Shown: positions 1 through 10,027 of the stretch, in pieces
How positions within the stretch are numbered: the stretch's first letter is position 1
Layout: each line of letters opens with the position of its first letter
Source of the DNA: Salifodinibacter halophilus
GTDB taxonomy: Bacteria; Pseudomonadota; Gammaproteobacteria; Nevskiales; Salinisphaeraceae
NCBI GenBank assembly: GCA_012999515.1
Contig: JABEEB010000001.1
Location: forward strand, 2,136,858 to 2,200,857
Length of the DNA stretch: 64,000 bases
Direction: 5' to 3'
The notes under the pieces: generated by a model
What the model was told of the DNA's origin: nothing
Seen by the model: only the letters and a program-made list of their open reading frames with translations
The model's database searches: none
Program-made: the position numbers and the translations under genes

Positions 1-1
1 C

Positions 2-763
2 ACGCCGCTTAGCCTCGGTATCGAGACGCTTGGTGGCAAGATGACCAAGTTGATCGAGAAAAACACCACAATTCCGACACGCAAGTCGGAAGTGTTCTCG
101 ACCGCCGAGGACAACCAGTCCGCAGTGACGGTCCATGTGCTGCAGGGCGAACGCGAGCAGGCCAATGCGAACAAATCGCTCGGCCGGTTTGACCTGTCAG
201 ATATTCCTCCGGCGCCCCGCGGTACGCCGCAGATCGAAGTCACGTTCGATATCGATGCCAACGGCATCCTCAACGTCTCGGCGCAGGACAAGGCCACGGG
301 CAAGGAGCAATCGATCGAGATTCGTGCCTCGTCGGGCCTGTCGGAAGACGAAGTCGACCGTATGGTCCAAGATGCCGAAACCCACGCCGAGGAAGACCGC
401 AAGTTCGACGAGCTGATCTCGGCTCGCAACCAGGCCGACGGCGTCATCCACAGCACCGAAAAGGCGCTCAAGGACTTGGGCGATCAGGTCAGCGACGAGG
501 AGCGCAAACCGGTCGACGATGCCATCGCCGAGCTGCGGACCGCACTGGAAGGCGAAGACAAGGACGACATCGAAACCAAGAGCCAGCAGGTTTCCGAGGC
601 GGCTGCGCCGATCATGCAAAAGGCTTATAGCCAGGGCGCAGAAGACCAGGGTGAAGAAGGTTCCGAACAGTCGGCCAGCAGCAGCGACAGCTCGGACGAC
701 GTGGTCGATGCCGATTTCGAGGAGGTCAACGACGACGACAAGAAGTCGGGCACCAACTCGTAA
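2..763 (+). CDS. dnaK: Chaperone protein DnaK (Hsp70), C-terminal part
   Basis: This is the C-terminal 253 residues of the Hsp70 chaperone; the ATPase domain lies left of the window. The reading frame is open from base 2, so the internal ATG at 41 is not a start. The segment opens in the TPLSLGIET motif that begins the substrate-binding domain. It continues through the [12 protein letters not shown] and STAEDNQ strands and the [13 protein letters not shown] stretch, then the helical lid, and ends in the acidic [10 protein letters not shown] tail typical of bacterial DnaK. Its role is ATP-driven folding of cytosolic proteins with DnaJ and GrpE. dnaJ follows 84 bases downstream after a strong hairpin, so the two are probably co-transcribed with some attenuation. 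Identity is certain; only the left end is missing. Confidence 0.97.
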   Translation, partial: TPLSLGIETLGGKMTKLIEKNTTIPTRKSEVFSTAEDNQSAVTVHVLQGEREQANANKSLGRFDLSDIPPAPRGTPQIEVTFDIDANGILNVSAQDKATGKEQSIEIRASSGLSEDEVDRMVQDAETHAEEDRKFDELISARNQADGVIHSTEKALKDLGDQVSDEERKPVDDAIAELRTALEGEDKDDIETKSQQVSEAAAPIMQKAYSQGAEDQGEEGSEQSASSSDSSDDVVDADFEEVNDDDKKSGTNS

Positions 764-791
764 CATCAGCACCTACTGCTGCGTGACACCA

Positions 792-824
792 ACCGGGGCA
801 GCAGGCCGCTGCCCCGGTCTTTTT
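792..824 (+). terminator. Intrinsic terminator/attenuator between dnaK and dnaJ
   Basis: There is a perfect 11-bp inverted repeat (792-802 with 808-818) with a 5-base loop, followed by C and five T residues (820-824). This is the classical shape of a Rho-independent terminator. It sits 29 bases after the dnaK stop and 23 bases before dnaJ, so it probably lets only part of the dnaK transcript reach dnaJ and sets a high DnaK to DnaJ ratio. Confidence 0.8.
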
Positions 825-847
825 CGTTGAAACAACGCTAGACAATC

Positions 848-1978
848 ATGGCCAAACGCGACTACTACGAAATCCTCGGCATTTCCAAATCGGCTTCCGC
901 TGACGAAATCAAGAAAGCCTATCGACGGTTGGCGATGAAGAATCATCCGGACCGTAATCCGGACGACGAGGAGGCCGAAGCCAAATTCAAGGAGGCCTCG
1001 GAAGCCTACGAAGTGCTGTCGGACGATCAAAAACGCGCTGCTTATGACCAGTTCGGTCATCAGGGCGTTGGCGGTGCAGCTGGCGGCGGTGCGCAGCCGG
1101 GTGCGGGCGGTTTCGAGGATATCTTCGGGGATATTTTCTCGGATATCTTCGGCGGCGGTCGTGGCGGAGGCCGCTCACGCGCGGCCCGCGGCTCGGATCT
1201 TCGCTACGATATGGAGCTGGATCTAGAGACCGCGATTGCTGGCGACACCGAAGAAGTACGCATTCCCACGTTGGAGGAATGCGAAGCCTGCAACGGTGAT
1301 GGTGCCGAACCGGGCTCCAGCGTCGACACCTGCGATACCTGTCAAGGTATGGGCCAGGTCCGTATCCAGCAGGGCTTCCTCTCGGTCCAACAAGCTTGTC
1401 CCGATTGCCAAGGCCGCGGTAAACGGGTGCAAAATCCTTGCCGTAAATGTAGCGGTGAAGGCCGGATACGTTCGTCGAAAACCTTGTCGGTGCGGGTCCC
1501 GCCGGGCGTCGACGATGGCGATCGAATCCGTCTGTCGGGCGAAGGCGAAGCCGGTGAGCAGGGCGGTCCGCCGGGCGATCTTTACGTGCAGGTTAATGTC
1601 AAACCGCATGATCTGTTCGAGCGCGACGGCAACGACCTGCGTGCCGATGTGCCGGTCGATATGGTTACGGCTGCACTGGGCGGCAACATCGACGTGCCGA
1701 CGCTAAACGGGAAGGTTAATCTCCGCATTCCGCCGGAGACCCAGACTGGCCGCAGTTTCCGGCTGCGTGGCAAGGGCGTGCAGTCTGTGCGTACCTCGTC
1801 GCCTGGTGATCTGTTGTGCCGCGTCCAGGTCGAGACACCGGTCAATCTGAACAATGAACAAAAGGAATTGCTGGGGCAATTGCGCGATAGTCTCGACAAT
1901 AGCGCCAAAAGCCACAGTCCGAAGATCAATTCGTGGCTCGACAAGGCCAAGCGTTTCTTCGGTGAGCGGGCCGGTTGA
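848..1978 (+). CDS. dnaJ: Co-chaperone DnaJ (Hsp40)
   Basis: A full-length class I DnaJ of 376 residues. The N-terminal J domain (about 1-70) carries the HPD motif in NHPDRNP, which stimulates the DnaK ATPase. A Gly/Phe-rich linker follows (about 75-115). The zinc-finger domain has four CxxCxGxG-type repeats ([32 protein letters not shown]), and the C-terminal substrate-binding beta domains complete the protein. It works with DnaK and GrpE in the cytosol, delivering unfolded clients to DnaK. The stop codon overlaps a possible TTG of the next frame, but dapB most likely starts further on. Confidence 0.98.
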   Translation: MAKRDYYEILGISKSASADEIKKAYRRLAMKNHPDRNPDDEEAEAKFKEASEAYEVLSDDQKRAAYDQFGHQGVGGAAGGGAQPGAGGFEDIFGDIFSDIFGGGRGGGRSRAARGSDLRYDMELDLETAIAGDTEEVRIPTLEECEACNGDGAEPGSSVDTCDTCQGMGQVRIQQGFLSVQQACPDCQGRGKRVQNPCRKCSGEGRIRSSKTLSVRVPPGVDDGDRIRLSGEGEAGEQGGPPGDLYVQVNVKPHDLFERDGNDLRADVPVDMVTAALGGNIDVPTLNGKVNLRIPPETQTGRSFRLRGKGVQSVRTSSPGDLLCRVQVETPVNLNNEQKELLGQLRDSLDNSAKSHSPKINSWLDKAKRFFGERAG

Positions 1979-1992
1979 TTAGCGCGTTTGTT

Positions 1993-2805
1993 ATGTATCG
2001 GGTCGCGATCAATGGCGTTGCGGGGCGCATGGGGCGTGAACTCGTCACGGCCGTGGCACGGCGTGACGATCTGAAGCTCACCGCCGCGTTCGATGCGCCC
2101 GACGGCGCTACGATCGGCCAGGATGCTGGTCGGCTCGCTGGTGGCGAAGACGCTGGCGTGTGCGTTACCGAATCGGCGTCGATGAACGACGCTGAATTTG
2201 ACGTCGTTATCGATTTTTCCTCGCCGGCCGCCTGTGTTGAGGCGGTCGAGCGTGCTATCGAGAAAAATGCCGCTATCGTGATTGGCACGACCGGTTTGAG
2301 TGCGGATCAGCAGGCCGTGATCGACCGCAGCGCCCAGCGTGTATCGATCGTGCAGGCGCCAAATTACAGCGCCGGAGTTAACTTGAGCCTGGATCTGCTT
2401 CGAACCGCGGCTCGTGTGCTCGGCGATTCGGTCGATATTGAAATCATCGAGGGCCACCATCGCAACAAGGTCGACGCGCCGTCAGGTACCGCGTTGAAGA
2501 TGGGCGAGGTCGTGGCCGAGACCACCGGGCGCGATCTGGAGCATGACGCCGTCTATGCGCGTCAAGGCCACACCGGCGTGCGCGATCGCCGCAGTATCGG
2601 CTTCCAGACCATACGTGGCGGCGATATTGTTGGCGAACACACGGTGTTGTTCGCGGGCGATGGTGAGCGCATCGAGATCACGCACAAAGCGTCGTCCCGC
2701 CAAACGTTTGCCGGCGGTGCTGCGCGGGCTGCGGCCTGGGCGGCCGGGCAATCACCGGGTCATTACGATATGGCCGACGTACTCGAGCTCCGAATCGGCG
2801 ATTGA
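1993..2805 (+). CDS. dapB: 4-hydroxy-tetrahydrodipicolinate reductase
   Basis: DapB reduces 4-hydroxy-tetrahydrodipicolinate with NAD(P)H in the diaminopimelate/lysine pathway, supplying cell-wall meso-DAP. The 270-residue protein begins with the Rossmann fingerprint [17 protein letters not shown]. It carries the substrate-binding signature [19 protein letters not shown] near residue 160. I chose the ATG at 1993 because it places the dinucleotide-binding strand at residue 2, as in characterised DapB; the frame is open 18 bases further upstream to a TTG that touches the dnaJ stop. It stands between dnaJ and carA as in Pseudomonas-type gene order. Confidence 0.96.
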   Translation: MYRVAINGVAGRMGRELVTAVARRDDLKLTAAFDAPDGATIGQDAGRLAGGEDAGVCVTESASMNDAEFDVVIDFSSPAACVEAVERAIEKNAAIVIGTTGLSADQQAVIDRSAQRVSIVQAPNYSAGVNLSLDLLRTAARVLGDSVDIEIIEGHHRNKVDAPSGTALKMGEVVAETTGRDLEHDAVYARQGHTGVRDRRSIGFQTIRGGDIVGEHTVLFAGDGERIEITHKASSRQTFAGGAARAAAWAAGQSPGHYDMADVLELRIGD

Positions 2806-2834
2806 CCCGCTGGCCTGATGTCGGGCCGGCACGC

Positions 2835-2840
2835 TATAAT
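2835..2840 (+). promoter_or_regulatory. Candidate -10 element upstream of carA
   Basis: A perfect TATAAT with a C just before it lies 33 bases upstream of the carA GTG. No good -35 hexamer is present at 16-18 bases, so it may be a weak or activator-dependent promoter, or one recognised by the stationary-phase sigma factor, which favours C at -13. This is inferred from sequence only. Confidence 0.4.
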
Positions 2841-2873
2841 GAGCTAACGTTCCCCAACCAATTGGAGACACGC

Positions 2874-4031
2874 GTGCGGCCGACTGCGTTGCTCGCCCTG
2901 GAAGATGGCAGCTTGTTCTATGGCCGCGCTATAGGCGCTGAAGGTTCAACAGTTGGTGAGGTGGTTTTCAATACCGCCATGACGGGATATCAGGAAATCC
3001 TGACCGATCCGTCGTATCGCCAACAACTGGTCACGCTGACGTATCCGCACGTTGGTAATACCGGTACGAACGAGGAAGACGTCGAGTCCGGCGCGGTACA
3101 GGCCGCGGGCTTGATTCTGCGCGAATGTCCGCGCAATCCTAGTAACTGGCGAAACCAGTCACCGCTCGGTACCTATTTGGCCGATAACAATACGGTTGGC
3201 ATCGGTGGCCTCGACACCCGCGCATTGACCAATCTGCTGCGCGACAAAGGCGCGCAGAACGGCTGTATCGTCGCTGGTGGCGATCTCGACAGTGATGACG
3301 CGCTTGCCAAAGCGTGCGCGTTTCCAGGGCTGAAAGGCGCGGATTTGGCCGCTGACGCCGGGACGGCAACGGCCTATGAGTGGACCGTGCCGAGCTGGCA
3401 AGGGCCAGGACTGCCCGCGGCTGAGCGCACTGCGCCTGCATTCCATGTGGCCGTCTACGATTACGGCGTGAAATACAACATCCTGCGCTGCCTGATCGAT
3501 GTCGGCGCGCGCGTGACGGTCGTGCCGCCGCGGCAATCGCTAGACGAGACGTTGGCACTTGGCGTCGATGGTGTTGTCCTGGCCAACGGACCAGGCGACC
3601 CCGATCCTTGCGACTACGCGATCGAGACGGCGCGCGAACTCATCGAGCGCGAGGTTCCCACCTTCGGCATCTGTCTCGGCCATCAAATTTTGTCGTTGGC
3701 TGTCGGTGCCACCAGTCACAAGATGAAGTTCGGTCACCACGGCGCGAATCATCCAGTGGTCGAGATCGCCAGCGGCGATGTGATGATCTCCAGCCAGAAC
3801 CATGGCTTTGCCATCGACGAGGCAAGCCTGCCAGACGGCGTCCGCGCGACCCATCGCTCGCTTTTCGATGGCACGTTGCAGGGCATCGAACTCGTCGATA
3901 AACCGGTGTTTTCGTTTCAGGGGCACCCCGAAGCCAGCCCGGGACCACACGACGTGGCGCCGTTGTTTCAGCGATTTGTGCGGACCATGCAGGCCAACAG
4001 TCCGTCGATGAGCGCGCATGAAAGCCTGTAA
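2874..4031 (+). CDS. carA: Carbamoyl-phosphate synthase small subunit
   Basis: CarA is the glutaminase subunit of carbamoyl-phosphate synthase. It releases ammonia from glutamine and passes it to CarB for arginine and pyrimidine synthesis. Residues 1-150 form the small-subunit N-terminal domain ([20 protein letters not shown]). The C-terminal half is a class I glutamine amidotransferase with the nucleophile Cys267 in FGICLGHQ and the His-Glu pair in [13 protein letters not shown]. The GTG at 2874 is preferred (385 residues) because GGAG at 2864-2867 is correctly spaced and the protein then begins next to the conserved [15 protein letters not shown] longer frame runs back to 2802. Confidence 0.97.
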   Translation: MRPTALLALEDGSLFYGRAIGAEGSTVGEVVFNTAMTGYQEILTDPSYRQQLVTLTYPHVGNTGTNEEDVESGAVQAAGLILRECPRNPSNWRNQSPLGTYLADNNTVGIGGLDTRALTNLLRDKGAQNGCIVAGGDLDSDDALAKACAFPGLKGADLAADAGTATAYEWTVPSWQGPGLPAAERTAPAFHVAVYDYGVKYNILRCLIDVGARVTVVPPRQSLDETLALGVDGVVLANGPGDPDPCDYAIETARELIEREVPTFGICLGHQILSLAVGATSHKMKFGHHGANHPVVEIASGDVMISSQNHGFAIDEASLPDGVRATHRSLFDGTLQGIELVDKPVFSFQGHPEASPGPHDVAPLFQRFVRTMQANSPSMSAHESL

Positions 4032-4275
4032 CGACGCTGTCTCGAGCCGCGTTATGGGCGGCGCTGTCATCGTATGTTGTTGAGTTCGGTGGCTGTCCCT
4101 TTGAAAGCAAGGGTCTAACAGCTTTAATGCTGAATCAAAAAGGTCAGCTTATGCATGATCTGCGAACCACGGGCAGTGCTGCCAGCCTTTTCAAATGGCA
4201 ACAACTTCAACTCGAAAGCGGACGTATTGTGTAAAACCATGACAATGCAACGCCCGTATAGACTTGTGACTCACT

Positions 4276-4308
4276 TGCACGCAGTGGCGTGCACCTGCGG
4301 ACTTTTTT
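4276..4308 (+). promoter_or_regulatory. Hairpin and T-run in the carA-carB spacer
   Basis: The 283-base spacer between carA and carB is more AT-rich than its surroundings and holds no recognisable gene. Close to carB there is a perfect 7-bp hairpin (4276-4282 with 4287-4293, loop AGTG). It overlaps an alternative 5-bp pairing (4280-4284 with 4295-4299), and a run of six T follows at 4303-4308. The layout resembles an attenuator or a translation-control hairpin for carB, whose ATG at 4315 has no clear Shine-Dalgarno sequence. Function is inferred only. Confidence 0.35.
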
Positions 4309-4314
4309 CTTAAC

Positions 4315-7300
4315 ATGCCCAAGCGTAGCGACATAAGCAGCATCCTCGTTATCGGTGCAGGGCCGATCATCATCGGCCAAGCCTGTGAGTTTGACTATTC
4401 GGGCATGCAGGCCTGCAAGGCGCTGACCGACGAGGGTTTTCGCGTCATTCTCGTGAACTCCAACCCGGCCACGATCATGACCGATCCGGAAACAGCGGAC
4501 GCGGTCTATATCGAGCCCATTACACCCGCTACTGTCGAGCGCATCATCGAAGTGGAGCGCCCGGATGCGCTGTTGCCGACCATGGGTGGGCAGACCGCGC
4601 TGAATTGCGCGTTGGATCTGTATAACGGCGAAGTCTTGAAACACCACGGTGTGGAGATGATCGGTGCCTCACAGGAGGCGATCGACACTGCCGAGGATCG
4701 CGAGGCGTTTCGCGAGGCGATGAACGAGATCGGCTTGGCCACGCCGGCTTCGGCCATCGTGCACAACGCCGCCGAAGGTGATGAAGTCGTGGCCCGCATC
4801 GGTTTTCCGATCATTTCACGGCCGTCGTTTACGCTCGGTGGCAGTGGTGGTGGCATTGCCTATAACCGTGAGGAGTTCGACGATCTGCTCGCGCGCGGGC
4901 TGGAACTGTCGCCGACGCACGAAGTGCTCCTGGAACAGTCGGTGCTGGGCTGGAAAGAATACGAAATGGAAGTTGTTCGTGACCACGCGGATAACTGCAT
5001 CATCGTCTGCGCGATCGAAAACATCGATCCGATGGGCGTGCACACGGGCGACTCGATCACGGTTGCGCCGACCCAGACGCTGACCGACAAGGAATATCAG
5101 CGCATGCGCGATGGTTCGCTGGCATGCCTGCGCCGGATTGGCGTGGACACTGGCGGCTCGAATGTGCAATTCGCCATCAACCCGGTCGACGGGCAGATGA
5201 TTGTCATTGAGATGAATCCGCGCGTGTCGCGCTCTTCGGCGCTGGCCTCCAAGGCGACAGGATTCCCGGTCGCCAAGGTCGCAGCCAAACTGGCAGTCGG
5301 TTATACGCTCGACGAACTGGCCAACGAAATCACCGGTGGCGCGACGCCGGCATCGTTTGAGCCGTCGATCGACTATGTCGTGACCAAGATGCCGCGGTTT
5401 ACGTTCGAGAAATTCCCGGCTGCGGACAATCGACTGACCACACAGATGAAGTCGGTCGGAGAGGCTATGGCGATCGGGCGTAGTTTCCCCGAGTCGCTGC
5501 AAAAAGCCATGCGCAGTGTGGAAATCGGCTCGGATGGATTCGAACCCATCATGCCCGAGGCCGACGACGAAACCGTGTTGGCGCATCTGCGTACCGAGCT
5601 CGCCAACCCAAACCAGTACCGGCTTTGGCAGATTGGCGAGGCGCTGCGGCGCGACATGTCGCTGGCCGAGATCTTTGAATTAACGCAAATTGATCCGTGG
5701 TTTACCGAGCAGATTGCGGAAATCATCGCCATGGAAGGCGCGCTAGGCGCTGCGACACTCGCCTCGCTGGATGACGAAACACTGGCCGATTATAAGCGGA
5801 TCGGGTTTTCCGATCGGCGCTTGGCGCGGCTGCTGGAAAGTGATGAATTCACCCTGCGCCGCACGCGGCAAAAAGCGAATGTAACGCCGGTGTATAAGCG
5901 CGTTGACTCGTGTGCGGCCGAATTCCCGACTGCGACGGCCTACCAGTACTCGACCTACGAACAAGTCTGTGAGGCCAGCCCCGGCACGGGCCGTAAGATC
6001 ATGGTTCTGGGCGGTGGTCCCAACCGTATCGGGCAGGGCATCGAGTTCGACTATTGCTGCGTCCATGCTGCGCTGGCCATGCGCGAGGACGGTTGCGAAA
6101 CGGTCATGGTCAACTGCAACCCAGAGACCGTGTCGACCGACTACGACACCTCCGATCGGCTGTATTTCGAGCCGTTGACGTTCGAGGACGTCATGGCTGT
6201 GGTCGATGTCGAGAAACCCGACGGCATCATCGTGCAGTACGGCGGGCAGACCCCGCTGGGGTTGGCGCGCCGTCTGGAAGCAGCGGGCGCGCCTATCATC
6301 GGTACGAGCCCGGATTCGATCGACCTGGCCGAGGATCGCGACCGATTCCTCAATTTGATCCACAAATTGGGCCTGAAACAACCGGCCAACCGTAGTGCGC
6401 GCTCGGAATCCGAGGCTATCGGTGCGGCCGCCGAAGTCGGCTACCCGATGGTGGTTCGGCCGTCGCACGTGCTTGGCGGTCGGGCGATGGAGGTCGTCTA
6501 CAACCGCGATGAGCTCCAGCATTATATGGACAACAATGTCCGTGTTGCCAGTGATTCGCCCGTGCTGCTGGACCGCTTCCTGGAAGAGGCGATCGAGTTG
6601 GATGTCGACGCTGTATCCGACGGCGAGGCAGTTTATGTCGGCGGCATCATGGAGCATATCGAGCAGGCCGGCGTGCACTCCGGCGACTCAGCGTGTTGCC
6701 TGCCGCCGTACAGCCTCGACGAGGCGTTGCTGGCCGAGATACGTGAGCAGACCGCTACATTGGCCCGCGCGTTGTCGGTGGTTGGTTTGATGAACGTGCA
6801 GTTCGCCATTGTCGGGCGTGACGTCTATATCCTCGAGGTCAACCCGAGGGCATCGCGCACGGTGCCGTTTGTCTCCAAGGCGACCGGTGTGCCGCTAGCG
6901 CGGATCGCCGCGCGCGCCATGGCCGGCCAGTCTCTGGCGGATCAGGGCGTGACCCAAGCGGTTGAGCTGGGCCACTATGCTATTAAGGAAGCGGTCTTTC
7001 CATTCAAGAAATTTCCGGCTGTCGATCCATTGCTTGGCCCCGAGATGAAGTCCACCGGCGAAGTCATGGGGGCGGGGCGCACCTTCGGCGAAGCGTTTGC
7101 CAAATCGCAGCTTGCCGCCGGCATGGGGCTGCCCGACCACGGTACGGCTCTGATTACCGTACGCGATGCGGATAAATCAGCAGCGATCGAGCTTGGTCGG
7201 ACACTCACGGCCGCCGGACTTGAATTGGTCGCGACACGCGGCACCGCGGACGCGCTGAACGAAGCCGGCGTTGCTTGCCGCGTGGTCAATAAAGTCAAAC

Positions 7301-7536
7301 AAGGCCGGCCGCATATTGTCGACATGATTAAGAACGGCGAAATCGCGCTGGTGATCAATACCACCGAGGGCAAGAAGGCCATCGAGGAATCGCGTTCGAT
7401 CCGGATTGCGGCGCTGCGCTACCAGGTTGCTTATTTCACGACTATCGCCGGCGCGCGCGCGTGCAGCGAGGCGTTAAGCGAATCTGCGACCGGTGCGGTA
7501 TATCGGTTGCAGGCGCTTCAGCAGGCCGCGGAATAA
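4315..7536 (+). CDS. carB: Carbamoyl-phosphate synthase large subunit
   Basis: CarB makes carbamoyl phosphate from bicarbonate, ammonia and two ATP. The 1073-residue length is the family norm. The start is confirmed by the typical [20 protein letters not shown] opening. Two homologous ATP-grasp halves are visible: the carboxyphosphate half (about 1-400, with [13 protein letters not shown]) and the carbamate half (about 553-935, starting [20 protein letters not shown] and with [13 protein letters not shown]). The oligomerisation domain lies between them. The C-terminal MGS-like allosteric domain (about 940-1073) binds regulators such as UMP and ornithine. It pairs with carA upstream. Confidence 0.98.
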   Translation: MPKRSDISSILVIGAGPIIIGQACEFDYSGMQACKALTDEGFRVILVNSNPATIMTDPETADAVYIEPITPATVERIIEVERPDALLPTMGGQTALNCALDLYNGEVLKHHGVEMIGASQEAIDTAEDREAFREAMNEIGLATPASAIVHNAAEGDEVVARIGFPIISRPSFTLGGSGGGIAYNREEFDDLLARGLELSPTHEVLLEQSVLGWKEYEMEVVRDHADNCIIVCAIENIDPMGVHTGDSITVAPTQTLTDKEYQRMRDGSLACLRRIGVDTGGSNVQFAINPVDGQMIVIEMNPRVSRSSALASKATGFPVAKVAAKLAVGYTLDELANEITGGATPASFEPSIDYVVTKMPRFTFEKFPAADNRLTTQMKSVGEAMAIGRSFPESLQKAMRSVEIGSDGFEPIMPEADDETVLAHLRTELANPNQYRLWQIGEALRRDMSLAEIFELTQIDPWFTEQIAEIIAMEGALGAATLASLDDETLADYKRIGFSDRRLARLLESDEFTLRRTRQKANVTPVYKRVDSCAAEFPTATAYQYSTYEQVCEASPGTGRKIMVLGGGPNRIGQGIEFDYCCVHAALAMREDGCETVMVNCNPETVSTDYDTSDRLYFEPLTFEDVMAVVDVEKPDGIIVQYGGQTPLGLARRLEAAGAPIIGTSPDSIDLAEDRDRFLNLIHKLGLKQPANRSARSESEAIGAAAEVGYPMVVRPSHVLGGRAMEVVYNRDELQHYMDNNVRVASDSPVLLDRFLEEAIELDVDAVSDGEAVYVGGIMEHIEQAGVHSGDSACCLPPYSLDEALLAEIREQTATLARALSVVGLMNVQFAIVGRDVYILEVNPRASRTVPFVSKATGVPLARIAARAMAGQSLADQGVTQAVELGHYAIKEAVFPFKKFPAVDPLLGPEMKSTGEVMGAGRTFGEAFAKSQLAAGMGLPDHGTALITVRDADKSAAIELGRTLTAAGLELVATRGTADALNEAGVACRVVNKVKQGRPHIVDMIKNGEIALVINTTEGKKAIEESRSIRIAALRYQVAYFTTIAGARACSEALSESATGAVYRLQALQQAAE

Positions 7537-7581
7537 AGCCTGCTGCGATAGGGCGGCGCGGCATAGCTTGCGCGATCCCGC

Positions 7582-7587
7582 TATAAT
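7582..7587 (+). promoter_or_regulatory. Candidate -10 element directly before ectA
   Basis: A perfect TATAAT preceded by C lies only six bases before the ectA ATG. A transcript from it would begin at or next to that ATG. The -35 region is poor (no TTGACA-like hexamer at 16-18 bases), which, with C at -13, would suit a stationary-phase/osmotic sigma factor. This is a sequence-based inference. Confidence 0.5.
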
Positions 7588-7593
7588 CACGGT

Positions 7594-8136
7594 ATGAGTC
7601 TTGATGAAGACGCACCGGCGGTCGACGCTAAGCCGATCAGTTTCCGGTGCCCCGAGAAAGAAGATGGCGCCGATCTGATCCGGCTAGTGCGCGGTACCGG
7701 CGTTCTGGATGTTAACTCGGCTTACGCCTACATGCTGATTGGTGAGCATCACGCGCATACCAGTGTGCTCGCCGAAATCGAAGGTGAGCCGGTCGGTTTC
7801 GTATCGGCGTATCGGCCACATTCGTTGCCGGAAACGCTGTTCGTGTGGCAGGTAGGGGTCGCCGAGGCGGGCCGTGGCCAAGGCCTGGCCACGCGCATGT
7901 TGTTCGACATCCTGACGCGGCCAATCTGCGAAGACGTGCGTTATCTCGATACGACTATCGCGACCAATAATGACGCGTCGAAAACCCTGTTCCGGCGATT
8001 GGCTGAGCGCATCAACGCTAACTGCGACGTACAAGAGCTGTTCTCAGCCGAGATGTTCGAAAACGAACAGGCCGCCGAGCATCTGTTTCGTATTGGGCCT
8101 TTCGACACCACCGTAATCCGCGCGCAGAACCTATAG
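7594..8136 (+). CDS. ectA: L-2,4-diaminobutyrate acetyltransferase
   Basis: EctA acetylates L-2,4-diaminobutyrate at the gamma amino group with acetyl-CoA, the second step of ectoine synthesis. The 180-residue protein is one GNAT domain. It contains the family-specific LVRGTGVLDVNSAYAYMLIGEH segment (given here only as a pointer, about residues 29-51), the WQVGV beta-4 strand and the acetyl-CoA loop GRGQGLATRML. The family length is about 170-190 residues. It heads an ectABC operon, with ectB 37 bases downstream. No Shine-Dalgarno sequence precedes the ATG, and a -10-like box is only six bases away, so the message may be leaderless. Confidence 0.95.
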   Translation: MSLDEDAPAVDAKPISFRCPEKEDGADLIRLVRGTGVLDVNSAYAYMLIGEHHAHTSVLAEIEGEPVGFVSAYRPHSLPETLFVWQVGVAEAGRGQGLATRMLFDILTRPICEDVRYLDTTIATNNDASKTLFRRLAERINANCDVQELFSAEMFENEQAAEHLFRIGPFDTTVIRAQNL

Positions 8137-8173
8137 CGCGCGCCCAGACGGGCTACAGGCCCAGGAGTTAAAT

Positions 8174-9451
8174 ATGCAGACGATCGAGCGTCTCGAATCC
8201 GAAGTCCGCGGTTACGTCCGTTCATTTCCGACCGTGTTTTCCACGGCCAAGGGCAATCGACAGACCGACGAAAACGCGCGTGAATATATCGACTTCTTTG
8301 GCGGCGCGGGCGCGCTCAATTATGGCCACAACGATGAGGCCATGAAAAAAGCGTTGATCGATTACATCGAGTCGGACGGCGTGACCCACGGCCTCGATAC
8401 GGCGACGGCCGCCAAGCAACGGTTTCTGGAGGCGTTCGACGAAATCGTGATGAAGCCGCGGGATATGAACTATAAGCTTCAGTTCCCGGGGCCGACCGGT
8501 ACCAACGCTGTCGAAGCCGCGCTAAAACTCGCTCGCAAAGTCACCGGCCGCAGCCAGATCATGCACTTCACGCATGGGTTCCACGGCATGACGCTCGGGG
8601 CTATGACCGTAACCGCCAACGCTGCGATTCGTGAAAGCGCTGGCGTGGATATTGCGGACAGCACGGTCGTGCCCTATAGCGATTTCTACGACGACCCGCA
8701 GCAGTCGATCGCCTATATCGAGCGCATGTTGACCGATCCGTTTTCGGGCATGGACAAACCGGCGGCGATGATTGTCGAAGCCGTGCAAGGCGAGGGCGGG
8801 ATCCATGTCGCCGACTATGATTGGCTCAAAGAGATCGAGCGCCTCTGTCGCGACCACGATATTTTGCTAATCCTGGATGAAATACAAGCCGGTGTTGGTC
8901 GGACTGGCCCGTTTTTCGCCTTTGAGCCGTCGGGCATCAAGCCGGACATGATTACGATGGCCAAATCGGTATCGGGTTATGGCCTGCCGATGTCGCTCGT
9001 TTTGATCCGGCCCGAGATCGACGAATGGGATGCCGGCGAGCATACCGGCACATTCCGTGGCAACAACCATGCGTTTGTCACTGCAGTCGCTGCGCTGGAG
9101 ACCTATTGGCGCGACGATACGCTCCATCAGGAAACGCTTCGAAAAGGCGAGCATGCCCGAGAGCGCATGCGTTCCATGATTGATCGCGTGGACGGATTCA
9201 ACGCCACGATTCGTGGTCAGGGGCTTTTTATCGGTATGGACTGCGAGCGCCCGGAACTCGGCAACGAGATTTCGGCTGCCTGCTTTGAGCGTGGCCTGAT
9301 CCTGGAGACGACCGGCGAGGATGATCGCGTCGTCAAGGTGATGCCGCCATTGATCACGCCCGATGCCGATCTCGATGCGGGGCTGGATATCCTCGAAGAC
9401 GCCGTCAAATATGTCGGGCGTCAGCATGGGCTTGCCGGTACAGCCGCTTGA
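8174..9451 (+). CDS. ectB: Diaminobutyrate--2-oxoglutarate transaminase
   Basis: EctB is a PLP-dependent class III aminotransferase. It makes L-2,4-diaminobutyrate from aspartate semialdehyde with glutamate as donor, the first committed step of ectoine synthesis. At 425 residues it has the usual length. Visible landmarks are FFGGAGALNYGHND near the N-terminus, PGPTGTNAVEAALKLARK for phosphate binding, LILDEIQAGVGRTG with the PLP-contacting Asp, and the Schiff-base Lys in MAKSVSGYGLP. An AGGAG (8163-8167) is well placed before the ATG. It is the middle gene of ectABC. Confidence 0.97.
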   Translation: MQTIERLESEVRGYVRSFPTVFSTAKGNRQTDENAREYIDFFGGAGALNYGHNDEAMKKALIDYIESDGVTHGLDTATAAKQRFLEAFDEIVMKPRDMNYKLQFPGPTGTNAVEAALKLARKVTGRSQIMHFTHGFHGMTLGAMTVTANAAIRESAGVDIADSTVVPYSDFYDDPQQSIAYIERMLTDPFSGMDKPAAMIVEAVQGEGGIHVADYDWLKEIERLCRDHDILLILDEIQAGVGRTGPFFAFEPSGIKPDMITMAKSVSGYGLPMSLVLIRPEIDEWDAGEHTGTFRGNNHAFVTAVAALETYWRDDTLHQETLRKGEHARERMRSMIDRVDGFNATIRGQGLFIGMDCERPELGNEISAACFERGLILETTGEDDRVVKVMPPLITPDADLDAGLDILEDAVKYVGRQHGLAGTAA

Positions 9452-9502
9452 TGCACACACCCGGTCCGATAACCGCCGAACTGATCACCTAAGGAGTCGT
9501 CC

Positions 9503-9892
9503 ATGAAAATTATACGAACCGAAGAATTGCGTGGCACGGACCGCGAAGTCATAAGCCCCGATGGTTGGACCAGTGTTCGTTGGCTTCTGAAGTCCGACGG
9601 CATGGGGTACTCGTTCCACGAAACGACATTCCCGCCGGGCCTCGAGTGCGATATGTGGTACAAGTACCACCTGGAGGCGGTGTTTTGTTATCAGGGCGAA
9701 GGTTCGATCGTTAATCGTGATACCGGCGAGGAGTTTCAGATTTCTCCCGGTACCGTGTACGCACTCGATGAGCACGATCGCCACACGCTCAAAGCAAGTA
9801 GCGAGCTCAAACTCGTCTGTGTCTTCAATCCGCCGTGTACCGGCCGGGAAATGCACGACGAAGATGGCAGCTACCTGCCGGATACGGAATAG
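9503..9892 (+). CDS. ectC: L-ectoine synthase
   Basis: EctC closes N-gamma-acetyl-diaminobutyrate to ectoine, the compatible solute that protects against high salt. The 129-residue protein is a cupin. Typical EctC segments are MKIIRTEELRGTDREV, SFHETTFPPG, MWYKYHLEAVFCYQGEG (metal and substrate side of the barrel), and LDEHDRHTLKA. AAGGAG at 9490-9496 precedes the ATG. No ectD hydroxylase, aspartokinase or ectR regulator gene follows in this window, so only ectoine (not hydroxyectoine) synthesis is encoded here. Confidence 0.97.
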   Translation: MKIIRTEELRGTDREVISPDGWTSVRWLLKSDGMGYSFHETTFPPGLECDMWYKYHLEAVFCYQGEGSIVNRDTGEEFQISPGTVYALDEHDRHTLKASSELKLVCVFNPPCTGREMHDEDGSYLPDTE

Positions 9893-10027
9893 TTGACGCA
9901 GCAGCATATTTAGCCCGCCCCGGGAGCGAGGAGATCGCAACGTTTCGGCCAGGCGTTGTGGCCAGGCTGTCAATCGGATCGGTTACAAGAAGCCGCCGAG
10001 CATCAAGATAAATAAGAGTTCCGAAAA

